This document shows, piece by piece, positions 37,891 to 46,548 of a stretch of 46,637 bases of DNA. The translations under genes were made by a program, and so were the position numbers. The stretch's first letter is position 1, and every line of letters starts with the position of its first letter. Under the pieces are notes generated by a model that was given only the letters and a program-made list of their open reading frames with translations, ran no database searches and was not told the origin of the DNA. Source of the DNA: Faecalimonas umbilicata (GTDB lineage Bacteria; Bacillota; Clostridia; Lachnospirales; Lachnospiraceae); the NCBI RefSeq assembly GCF_004346095.1, contig NZ_SLZV01000025.1:1-46637 (forward strand). The letters are read 5' to 3'.

Positions 37891-38017
37891 AGGAGGTAAT
37901 TACATAGGAGCTGCGGACTCCCGTTCAAAAAAAACGGGTGAGTTCGTGGCTAATTGTGATGAGTTTTTTATAGAGTTCATGGATCACCCGTAGCCGTAAG
38001 GCAGAAAGGTGGTCCAT
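37891..38017 (+). promoter_or_regulatory. Leader with three mutually exclusive hairpins and a possible 29-codon leader peptide
   Basis: Four segments can pair in alternative ways: CCCGT (37920-37924) with ACGGG (37934-37938); ACGGGTGA (37934-37941) with TCACCCGT (37984-37991); ATGGATCACC (37979-37988) with GGTGGTCCAT (38008-38017). The last stem buries the ribosome site of the sigma-like gene. A frame runs from an ATA codon at 37904, seven bases after AGGAGG, for 29 codons to TAG at 37991-37993. The peptide reads GAADSRSKKTGEFVANC then DEFFIEFMDHP. This is the layout of a translation attenuator. The ATA start and any ligand are speculation. Confidence 0.5.
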
Positions 38018-38638
38018 ATGTTGACATTAAAAGAATTAAAGAAAGTAGTAAAAGTGGCAGGTATGACAAAGAGAGTCCCTTCTGAAAAGGCGTTAGAAAA
38101 AGAAGAGATTGTAGTAAAGGAAATTCTGAGTGGGGAATGTGATATTACCGTTTACGCAAATGGGTATGTGTTATACAGGGAAAACGGAAAGAAAACCATC
38201 TTTCCACTCCATTCCTGTAAAGATTATCAATACATGGATGTGAAGGAAGATCGAAGCATTATGAACGAAGAATTTTTTGACAACGAAAATTGGTACATTC
38301 GTTTGTTAATGGAAGCAACGGATCGTATGGAAATAAATCAGACTAAGGTGGCATCAAACCATAGACTCGTTTCGTATAGCGATTATGCGGATGACAGGAT
38401 CTTACTGCTAGATCCAGCTTCAGATTTTCTCGACCAGTATATTGAAAAAGAGATGGTCCGCGATTTCTTAGGTTGTCTGACTGCCAGACAGAAAGAAATC
38501 ATCCAGTTATTTTACTTTGAAGAAATGAATCAAGAGAAGATTGCGGACTATCTTGGGATCAGACAGCAGAGTGTTTGTGAAATGATAAAAAGAGCGCTTT
38601 CTGTCATGAAAAAACATGCAGATGCAGAAGAAAATTAA
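38018..38638 (+). CDS. Sigma-70 region 4-type transcriptional regulator
   Basis: A 206-residue protein whose C-terminal third (about 150-198) is a sigma region 4 helix-turn-helix: LTARQKEIIQLFYFEEMNQEKIADYLGIRQQSV-type sequence (key part QEKIADYLGIRQQSVCEMIKRAL). The N-terminal part (1-140) lacks clear sigma region 2 and is unrecognised. The ATG at 38018 follows AAAGGTGG; a GTG three codons earlier overlaps that site. It probably controls element genes such as the adhesin/conjugation unit. Confidence 0.8.
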   Translation: MLTLKELKKVVKVAGMTKRVPSEKALEKEEIVVKEILSGECDITVYANGYVLYRENGKKTIFPLHSCKDYQYMDVKEDRSIMNEEFFDNENWYIRLLMEATDRMEINQTKVASNHRLVSYSDYADDRILLLDPASDFLDQYIEKEMVRDFLGCLTARQKEIIQLFYFEEMNQEKIADYLGIRQQSVCEMIKRALSVMKKHADAEEN

Positions 38639-38649
38639 AAAAAATCAAA

Positions 38650-38700
38650 AAAATTTAAAAAGCACCCTGTAAAGCAGGCCATTTTCCTTTCGTTATATGA
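38650..38700 (+). repeat. CCTGTAAAGCAGG element, copy 2 (downstream of the sigma-like gene)
   Basis: AAATTTAAAAAGCACCCTGTAAAG... continues with CAGGCCATTTTCCTTTCGTTATAT. It matches the upstream copy in order and in the tail CCTTTC-TATAT. The pair brackets the sigma-like gene. Confidence 0.5.
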
Positions 38701-38918
38701 AGACGTTTGTAAGAAACACTTCATGTACCTTGAAAAGAGAATAGCCTGCCCGGAGTGATACCTGCCTTGAATGTGCATTGTGCGTGTCCTGACAGAGAAA
38801 ACGTTTTGGAGATATGGACTCTAAAACAGGAACGGATCCGGGGAAGAGAACAGGAAAACGCTTAAATCTTAAATAAAAAATAATTGTCTGAATCAAAATG
38901 AGGATGACAGTAGAAATC

Positions 38919-39008
38919 ATATGGCGGTGTTTGTTTGAAAAGGCAGATACCGCCATATATTTGTGCTGTTATCTCGGCAAAAGTGCTGACTGTCCCAAAT
39001 AGCACAAA
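38919..39008 (+). promoter_or_regulatory. Two long hairpins in the 5' region of the adhesin gene
   Basis: ATATGGCGGT (38919-38928) pairs with ACCGCCATAT (38949-38958). TTTGTGCT (38960-38967) pairs with AGCACAAA (39001-39008). Neither is followed by a proper T-run, so these look like leader-RNA structure instead of terminators. The rest of 38701-39108 has no recognisable gene. Confidence 0.5.
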
Positions 39009-39108
39009 ACCAGAAAAGGAGGGGATTATTTTCAGGAAAGAATGATGGAAAGCGATGAACAAGTATAACGGATAAATAAGATTCAGAAGAAAGGAAGGAT
39101 TTAAGAAC

Positions 39109-42100
39109 ATGAAAGTGAAACAAAAAGCAAAGCGGGTTGTATCCGGATTGCTGACAGCGGTCACTCTTTTATCTACGGTGTTATCACCAATCAGCAGTTA
39201 TGCTGCGGAGCTTCCCAAAGAAAGAAAACTGCCTCTTTTGGAAGAGGTACAAAGCCAGTTAGATGAAGATGAGATTGTTCTGGCAAAGGATCATCAGGTG
39301 GAAGTGGGAACAAATTTTGATGTAAAAACAGATTTTACAGGGTTAGAGATCAAGGATGCGGCAAAAGTAAAGATTACTTTTGAGGAAGCAAAGAATGAGC
39401 AGGGAGAGGATTTTACAACATCCCACGCAGATACCTATAAAACTGTTTATCATGTAGAAACGGTCAATCAGGAACATCCGAATTATCAGATCAGCAGAAA
39501 TGTGGTCGTGAAGGAAATAGAAAAAGAGAGTGAAAGTCCTTCAGCAGATGCAGAGCAATCCGAAACAAAAGAGACGGAAGAAGATGCGGAGGATTCAGAG
39601 AAGCTGTCAGAAATCCCAACAGAGACACCGGATGTATCAGAAGGAAATGCTGCTTTTGATGCTTTGGTAGAACAGATGACAGAGCAGGATACCTTTGATG
39701 AAGGATCGGGATTAGCATTACATGATGTAATGGAACAGGCTGCAAATCAGGGAGTGGATTTTGAGGCTATGGAAACCGGAGAAGTTGCGACTTTTTCAGT
39801 GACAGCGGCAAGAGATGCAGGTGTAGGATCTCAGCAGGTAACTATTGAAAAAGGTCCAATATACCGATATGCAGACTATGGGCTTGGAACATATCTTACA
39901 GAGCCGTATTATATTTCTTATGGAAGTGTAAGAGCAACTGCTTATTGTATCCAGCCGGCAAAGCCAGGTCCGGGTTCCGGTACCTATACCATCACAAAGC
40001 TGGCTGATAATCAGGCTCTTGCAAAGGTCTGCTATTACGGTACCGATGCGGCAGGTGCAGAAAGTTATTTTGCGAACAAGCACAGCGATTTTTCGGCTGG
40101 AAAGAGATTTATCCTTGTCCATATGGCGGCTGCTTATGCTTATGGCAGTAGTGATGCGTTCTATGGAACTAATGCAACAGGACAGAAACTGGCAATGGAT
40201 ATTTACAATTATTGTGTAAAGAAGCCTGAGATACCGGATGTGTCCATGTCATTTTCCGATGCCAATGTAAAGGCTTATGTAGAAGGAAATGCACAGCGTA
40301 CAAAGGAAATTACATTCCAGGCTGCAGGACAGCAGAGTGTGACGATCAGCCTTCCATCCGGAGTGCGTTTTCACAACGTGAGTACAGGAAGTACAAGTAC
40401 ACCGGGAGCAAAGGTAACGGTCAAGGGAGGTACGAAGTTTTATCTTTCTGCGCCTCTGACACAGGCAGAAGATACCGCAGAAGTATTCGCTTCTACTATG
40501 GCAGGCAGCCTGAAAAAAGATTATTCTGCGTATAAGTTGACAACGAATTCCAGTACCCAGGATCTTGCCTTTATTTTTGGAGAAGGTGTGGAAACAACAA
40601 ATAAAGTAAGCCTGAATGTTACATGGACAAAGCAGGCGGAAATTGCGATTGTAAAAAATGATAAAGACACCGGAAATCATCTGGCAGGAGCCATCTATGG
40701 TGTTTACCGTGATAAGGAGTGCTCAGATCTGATCACGCAGATGCCTGAGACAGATAAAAAGGGCGCTTCTAAAGTAACCATAGAAAAAACACAGGATGTT
40801 GTGTATGTAAAAGAGATCCAGCCACCGGCAAATTATCAGGCAGATCCAACTGTTTATCCGGTAGATGTCAATATCGGTAAAACAAGTACAAAGAATGTTC
40901 TGAATGAACGTACTTATGCAAAGATCCATCTGATCAAAGAAGATGCAGAAACAGGGGCAAATCCACAAGGAGATGCGACTTTAGAAGGTGCGGTATATGG
41001 CCTATATGCGAGAGAAAACATTGTACATCCAGATGGAACAACAGGAATTGTCCATAAAGCCGGAGATCTTGTATCTACCTTAAAAGTAGATCAGAAGGGA
41101 GATGCGGTGGTAAAAGACCTGTATCTTGGAAAATATTTTGTAAAAGAGATCCAGGCGCCGGAAGGATATCTGTTAGACGAGACAGAGCATGATGTGGAAT
41201 GTTCTTATGAAGGTGGCACAGTTCCAACGATAGAACGTATTGTGAAATCAACAGAACTTGTTATGAAACAGCCGTTCCAGATCATAAAAGCTGCGAACAA
41301 TGGACAAACAGATGCAGATCTGTTAAAAGGGGCAGGTTTCAGCGCTTACTTAAAGAGCAGCCTGGAGAAAAAAGAAGATGGAAGTTATGATTTTTCCCAT
41401 GCAGAGCCAGTCATCCTTACAGCAGATGGTAAAACGGAAATGTTCACAGATGAGAAAGGGTATGCGTGCAGTATTCCGCTTCCATATGGAACGTATATTG
41501 TACGAGAAACAACCACGCCTCATAACTATAAACCAGTAGAGGATTTTGAGATTACCATCCGTGAAAACAATCCGGATAAACCTCAGGTTTGGAAGGTACT
41601 GTTGGACAAAGAATTTTCCGCAAAGTTAAAGATTATCAAAAAAGATGATGAAACAAAGAAACCGGTGTTAGTAGCCGGCACAGAATTTAAAATTTATGAT
41701 CTGGATCATAAGAAATATGTGGAACAGGTAACAACCTATCCTACGGTCACAGTCCATAAATCTTTCTTTACGGACAGCCAGGGATACCTGATCTTACCGA
41801 AAAACTTAGAGATCGGTCACTATCGTATTGAAGAAGTTACAGCACCGGATGGATATGTTGTGAACAAAAACTATGTAGAGATCACCGTGGATTCGGATAC
41901 TGCCTATGAAGTAGATGGAGTAAGTGGAGATGTGATCATTGAAGTTTCCTATGAAGATCAGCCGGTAAAGGGAAATCTTATTGTGTATAAGAAAGGTGAG
42001 ATGCTTTCTGGTTTTGAGAACGACTTTATCTATAAAGAACAGTACCTTTCCGGGGCGGAATTTGAAGTGCGTGCGGCAGAGGATATCTGCACTCCGGATC

Positions 42101-44337
42101 ATCAGAAAGATGCAGATGGAAACCGTATCGTGCTTTATGCAAAGGATACGCTTGTGACAACGATCACGACGGGAGAGAGTGGAAAAGCTGTAGCAAAGGA
42201 TCTGCCGCTTGGAAGATACTATGTAGTGGAAACAAAGGCACCGGAAGGATTTGTATTAAATCCAGAGCCGGTAAAGGTTGCATTAACTTATCAGGATCAG
42301 GATACACCGATCGTTGAAGCAGAAGCAATCGTAGGAGATGACAGACAGAAAGTCGCTATTTCCGTAGAAAAACAGGATGCAGAAAATGGACGGGTATTAT
42401 CCGGGGCTGTGTTTGGAATCTATAACAAGAAAGATATCCGGGCAAATGGAAAAGTTCTTGTGAAAGCAGATACCTTATTACAGGAAATGACATCCGATGA
42501 GAACGGTATGGCAACATGCACCCTGGATCTTCCATTTGGAGAATACTATGTAAAAGAAGTAAAAGCGCCGGAAGGTTTTGTTTCCTCGGATGAGGTTCTG
42601 GAATTTATTGCAGAGTATCAGGGACAGGAGACAAAGATTGTTTCCTTACAGGCCGTAAAGAAGAATGAACCGACTACAGCAGAGTTCACAAAGTCTGATC
42701 TGACTACAGGCGTAGAGCTGGAGGGTGCAAGCCTGAAAGTGATTGATAAAGATGGAACAGTAATTGATGAATGGACTTCCGTAAAAGGGAAGCCACATGT
42801 GATCAAACGTCTTGCAGTAGGGGAAACTTATATTCTTCATGAAGAATTTGCTCCATACGGTTATCTGAAAGCAACGGATGTGACATTTACGGTCAAAGAT
42901 ACTGCTGAAGTACAGAAAGTGGAAATGAAGGATGAGGTTCCAAAAGGGCTTCTGATCATCAATAAAAAGGGAGAATTTTTAGAGAAGATCACTCTTCTGG
43001 ATAATGTGAAAGGAACGGTAGAACATTTCTTTGAATATATCACAGGAAACTTAAGTGAAGTCACCTTTGAAGTCTATGCTGCAGAAGATATCAAGGCTGC
43101 GGATGGTGTAAGTGCAGACCATTATAAGAAAGATGAGCTGGTAGGCACGATCACAACCGATGAAAAGGGGATCGCAAAAATGGAAGACCTTCCAGTAGGA
43201 AAATATTATGTGAAGGAAGTGAAAACGGCACATGGTTTTGTACTGGATGGAGAGCCTAGATTTGTGGATCTGACCTATCGAGATCAGGATACACCGGTGG
43301 TTACTTTTGATGAAGAATGGCAGAACAATCGCCAGAAGATAAAAGTAACAGTCCTTAAAAAAGAAAAGGATACAGAACGTATGCTGGAAGGTGCGATCTT
43401 CGGGTTATTTACAAAAGAAGATATCAAAGGCAGAGATGGAAAAGTCCTGATGGAAGCCGGAACGCTGATCGAGCAGAAAACAACGGATGAAAATGGACAG
43501 ATCCTTTTCAAAGCAGATCTTCCAGTGGATGGGACTTATATCGTAAAAGAAATTTATGCGCCGGATGGTTTTGTGATATCGAATGAAGAAAAGAAATTCA
43601 CTTTTGAGTATGGAAAACCGGAAGAAGCCGAGGTTTTCTATGAGTTTGTTTTTGAAAATGAGCCGACAACGGTAGAACTTACGAAAACAGACCTTACCAC
43701 AGGAAAAGAACTTCCGGGAGCTCATCTGAAGGTGACAGATGAAGACGGAAATGTAGTCGATGAGTGGGTATCTACAGAGAAAGCCCATGTGATCAAGGAG
43801 CTGACAGTTGGAAAATCCTATACGATGACAGAAACAAAACCGGCAGATGGATATGTAACTGCTGAAAGCATTACCTTTACAGTAGAAAATACTGCAGAAA
43901 TCCAGAAACAGGAGATGAAAGATGATGTGACAAAGGTGTTGATCTCGAAACAGGATATCGCAGGAAAAGAACTTCCAGGTGCAAAACTTACGATCTTAGA
44001 TGAAGATGGAAAAGTGGTAGAAAGCTGGACATCTACAGAAGAAGCACATTATATAGAGATGCTTCCGATCGGAAAGTACACGCTCAGGGAAGAAACGGCA
44101 CCGGAAGGTTATCTGGTTGCAAAGGATGTGGAATTTGAAGTAAAAGATACCGACAAAGTGCAGAAGGTTGTTATGGTTGATGAGGAAAAACCAAAAGAAA
44201 GCACTCCGGAAGGGGGAAAACCTTCTAAAGATGCACCGAAGACTGGGGATAACACCAACTTGCTGTTATGGTTGATCGTGCTTGGAATGAGCTTAAGTGG
44301 GGTGGTAGTCCTTGGAAGAAAAATAAAGAAGAAATAA
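39109..44337 (+). CDS. Large wall-anchored adhesin with thioester-like domain and eleven Cna_B/SpaA-type repeats
   Basis: A 1742-residue surface protein. A signal peptide (cleavage after SSYAA, about residue 34) is followed by an acidic linker, then a thioester-type domain (about 245-375) with AYCIQP (C280) and LVHMAAAYAYG (H338). Eleven Cna_B/SpaA-like prealbumin repeats follow, beginning near 511, 605, 723, 839, 955, 1082, 1192, 1280, 1412, 1522 and 1609. Repeats 5-7 and 8-10 form a tandem block of about 326 residues. The sorting signal APKTGD (1709-1714) is followed by a membrane helix and a KIKKK tail. Probable role: sortase-anchored adhesion to host or mating cell. AAGGAAGG precedes the ATG. 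Confidence 0.88.
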   Translation: MKVKQKAKRVVSGLLTAVTLLSTVLSPISSYAAELPKERKLPLLEEVQSQLDEDEIVLAKDHQVEVGTNFDVKTDFTGLEIKDAAKVKITFEEAKNEQGEDFTTSHADTYKTVYHVETVNQEHPNYQISRNVVVKEIEKESESPSADAEQSETKETEEDAEDSEKLSEIPTETPDVSEGNAAFDALVEQMTEQDTFDEGSGLALHDVMEQAANQGVDFEAMETGEVATFSVTAARDAGVGSQQVTIEKGPIYRYADYGLGTYLTEPYYISYGSVRATAYCIQPAKPGPGSGTYTITKLADNQALAKVCYYGTDAAGAESYFANKHSDFSAGKRFILVHMAAAYAYGSSDAFYGTNATGQKLAMDIYNYCVKKPEIPDVSMSFSDANVKAYVEGNAQRTKEITFQAAGQQSVTISLPSGVRFHNVSTGSTSTPGAKVTVKGGTKFYLSAPLTQAEDTAEVFASTMAGSLKKDYSAYKLTTNSSTQDLAFIFGEGVETTNKVSLNVTWTKQAEIAIVKNDKDTGNHLAGAIYGVYRDKECSDLITQMPETDKKGASKVTIEKTQDVVYVKEIQPPANYQADPTVYPVDVNIGKTSTKNVLNERTYAKIHLIKEDAETGANPQGDATLEGAVYGLYARENIVHPDGTTGIVHKAGDLVSTLKVDQKGDAVVKDLYLGKYFVKEIQAPEGYLLDETEHDVECSYEGGTVPTIERIVKSTELVMKQPFQIIKAANNGQTDADLLKGAGFSAYLKSSLEKKEDGSYDFSHAEPVILTADGKTEMFTDEKGYACSIPLPYGTYIVRETTTPHNYKPVEDFEITIRENNPDKPQVWKVLLDKEFSAKLKIIKKDDETKKPVLVAGTEFKIYDLDHKKYVEQVTTYPTVTVHKSFFTDSQGYLILPKNLEIGHYRIEEVTAPDGYVVNKNYVEITVDSDTAYEVDGVSGDVIIEVSYEDQPVKGNLIVYKKGEMLSGFENDFIYKEQYLSGAEFEVRAAEDICTPDHQKDADGNRIVLYAKDTLVTTITTGESGKAVAKDLPLGRYYVVETKAPEGFVLNPEPVKVALTYQDQDTPIVEAEAIVGDDRQKVAISVEKQDAENGRVLSGAVFGIYNKKDIRANGKVLVKADTLLQEMTSDENGMATCTLDLPFGEYYVKEVKAPEGFVSSDEVLEFIAEYQGQETKIVSLQAVKKNEPTTAEFTKSDLTTGVELEGASLKVIDKDGTVIDEWTSVKGKPHVIKRLAVGETYILHEEFAPYGYLKATDVTFTVKDTAEVQKVEMKDEVPKGLLIINKKGEFLEKITLLDNVKGTVEHFFEYITGNLSEVTFEVYAAEDIKAADGVSADHYKKDELVGTITTDEKGIAKMEDLPVGKYYVKEVKTAHGFVLDGEPRFVDLTYRDQDTPVVTFDEEWQNNRQKIKVTVLKKEKDTERMLEGAIFGLFTKEDIKGRDGKVLMEAGTLIEQKTTDENGQILFKADLPVDGTYIVKEIYAPDGFVISNEEKKFTFEYGKPEEAEVFYEFVFENEPTTVELTKTDLTTGKELPGAHLKVTDEDGNVVDEWVSTEKAHVIKELTVGKSYTMTETKPADGYVTAESITFTVENTAEIQKQEMKDDVTKVLISKQDIAGKELPGAKLTILDEDGKVVESWTSTEEAHYIEMLPIGKYTLREETAPEGYLVAKDVEFEVKDTDKVQKVVMVDEEKPKESTPEGGKPSKDAPKTGDNTNLLLWLIVLGMSLSGVVVLGRKIKKK

Positions 44338-44345
44338 CGTAAGGG

Positions 44346-44388
44346 AAAGCGTTCATGGAAACCTGAGGGAATCCGTGAACGCTTTTTT
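44346..44388 (+). terminator. Terminator after the adhesin gene
   Basis: AAAGCGTTCA pairs with TGAACGCTTT and a T-run follows. Only 10 bp later the next gene begins, so the adhesin may be a separate or attenuated transcript. Confidence 0.85.
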
Positions 44389-44397
44389 AGGAGGAAC

Positions 44398-44601
44398 ATG
44401 AGGATGGACAGGACAAGAGATAAGAATCTGATCGTAGAACCAAATGCAGCAATGCCGGGGAGAAGATACAGTGAAGAAAAACCCTGGTCTTGTAAATATT
44501 GCTATTGGTGGGGAGGGAGAAAAAAGGGCTGCATTGAGAAGCAGTGCTATTATTTGCTTCCCCCAAAGGATCAAGAAAGGGAGTGGTTAATTGCAGGATG
44601 A
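44398..44601 (+). CDS. Small cysteine-rich protein of the conjugation cluster
   Basis: A 67-residue protein with CKYCYWWGG, then GCIEKQC, giving four clustered cysteines (about residues 32-50) likely to bind a metal. AGGAGG lies before the ATG. It overlaps the next gene by 11 bp, so it belongs to the pcfB-pcfC operon. Its function is unknown. Confidence 0.65.
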   Translation: MRMDRTRDKNLIVEPNAAMPGRRYSEEKPWSCKYCYWWGGRKKGCIEKQCYYLLPPKDQEREWLIAG

Positions 44602-45154
44602 AGTGAATGAAAAAATCATAGCTCTGTGTGTCCAGACAACCCGGATGAGTACCGGCGTGCTAAAGGCATCTATGAGAAAATTTCTGGATGGAATGAGCAG
44701 ACAGAAACAGAAGCGGGTACAGGTGAAACAGGCTGTCAAAACGGGAAAAGCACAGGAAAAGGGCAGAGAAAAAGAAAGAAAAAGACAGGAGATGAAAAAG
44801 CCTCATGGAAAGCAGACCATAAAACAACTGATTGCACAGGGAGCACAGCTAACGAATATCCAGATCACGGATCAAAATATCAAGTCTTTTGACCGGGTAG
44901 CCCGGAAATATGGGATTGATTATAGTCTGAAAAAGGATTCCCATGTGGAACCGCCATTGTATCTGGTGTTTTTTAAATCGAAAGATGTAGATGTGATGAC
45001 GGCTGCATTTAAAGAATATGCAGGCGTAGAGCTGAATCAGTCTAAAAAGAAAAAATCTTCTGTCCGAAAGAAACTACAGAAGACACAGGAGAGGAAAGCA
45101 AAACATCGTCAGAGAGTCAAGACGAAGCAGAAAGTCAGAGGGCAGGAACGATGA
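44591..45154 (+). CDS. pcfB: PcfB-like conjugation protein (DUF3801)
   Basis: A 187-residue basic protein of the PcfB/DUF3801 family; in pCF10 PcfB works with the coupling protein PcfC and relaxase PcfG at the transfer complex. The central domain has ITDQNIKSFDRVARKYGIDYSL (about 91-112, key part FDRVARKYGIDYSL) and PPLYLVFFKSKDVDVM; both ends are lysine/arginine-rich. It starts with TTG, and its end overlaps the pcfC start by 4 bp. Confidence 0.85.
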   Translation: MQDEVNEKIIALCVQTTRMSTGVLKASMRKFLDGMSRQKQKRVQVKQAVKTGKAQEKGREKERKRQEMKKPHGKQTIKQLIAQGAQLTNIQITDQNIKSFDRVARKYGIDYSLKKDSHVEPPLYLVFFKSKDVDVMTAAFKEYAGVELNQSKKKKSSVRKKLQKTQERKAKHRQRVKTKQKVRGQER

Positions 45155-46548
45155 TCCGGGAAAAGATGCAGAATATCCAGATGAAGAGAGTGGTGATATT
45201 AAGTATTCCGTATCTGATCATCTTCTATCTTGCAGATAAAAGCTTTTGGCTATACCGCCATTGCATTGGTGACAGTATGATTGAAAAAATCGGTGTGATG
45301 CTGATGAATTTCCAACTGGCATTTACCAACTGGCTCCCAAGTTTCCATATGCAGGATCTGTTAGGAGGATTGGTGACCGCACTTATCTTTCGGTTGATCT
45401 TGTATTATAAAGCGAAGAATGCGAAGAAGTTCCGGTATGGAGAAGAGTATGGATCGGCCAGATGGGGAAACCGGAAGGATATCGAGCCATTTGAAGATCC
45501 GATATTTGAAAATAACATCATTCTGACCGAAACAGAACGGCTTACGATGAACAGCAGGCCAAAGGCTCCCCAATATGCCAGAAACAAGAATGTGATCGTG
45601 ATCGGGGGCTCAGGATCCGGTAAAACCAGATTTTACGTCAAACCCAATCTGATGCAGATGACAGATCGCGTATCCTATGTGGTGACAGATCCAAAGGGAA
45701 CGATCATCGTAGAATGTGGAAAGATGCTGGTAAATGGCGGCTATCGGATCAAGGTGCTGAATACGATCAATTTTAAAAAGTCCATGCACTATAATCCATT
45801 CCATTATATCCGCAGTGAAAAAGATATCTTAAAACTGGTAAATACCATCATAGCAAATACGAAGGGGGAAGGAGAAAAATCTACGGAAGATTTCTGGATC
45901 AAAGCGGAACGTCTTCTGTATTCTGCTCTGATCGGTTATATCTGGTATGAAGCGCCGGAAGAGGAACAGAACTTTTCTACTCTTTTGGAATTCATCAATG
46001 CCAGTGAAACGAGAGAAGATGATGAAGAATTTAAGAATGCGGTAGATGAACTGTTTGAAGAATTGGAAGCGGAGAATCCGGAACACTTTGCAGTCAGACA
46101 ATATCGAAAATATAAGCTGGCTGCCGGAAAAACAGCGAAGTCAATCCTTATTTCCTGTGGCGCCAGACTTGCACCATTCGATATCCAGGAGCTTCGGGAA
46201 ATCATGTCCTATGATGAGATGGAGCTGGATATGATCGGAGATCAGAAGACAGCAATGTTTGTTATTATCAGTGATACCGATGATACTTTCAACTTTGTGG
46301 TGGCGATCATGTACACACAGCTTTTTAATCTGCTCTGTGATAAAGCAGATGATGAGCATGGTGGAAGACTTCCATACCATGTGCGATTACTGCTGGATGA
46401 GTTCAGTAATATTGGCCAGATCCCCAAATTTGATAAGCTGATCGCAACGATCCGAAGCCGTGAGATCTCCGCCTCTATTATCTTACAGTCGCAAAGCCAG
46501 TTAAAAACCATTTATAAGGATGCTGCGGAAACCATCACAGGGAATTGT
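45151..46548 (+). CDS. pcfC: Type IV coupling protein (VirD4/TraG/PcfC), first exon only
   Basis: 466 residues of an inner-membrane ATPase that brings the relaxase-DNA complex to the secretion channel. Two transmembrane helices (about 13-29 and 68-86) are followed by a cytosolic domain with Walker A GGSGSGKT (152-159) and Walker B LLLDEFSN (about 411-418). The protein stops being VirD4-like after TGNC (46548); the open frame continues only ten codons because a group II intron begins at 46549. Splicing would be needed for a full-length protein. The ribosome site is inside pcfB. Confidence 0.88.
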
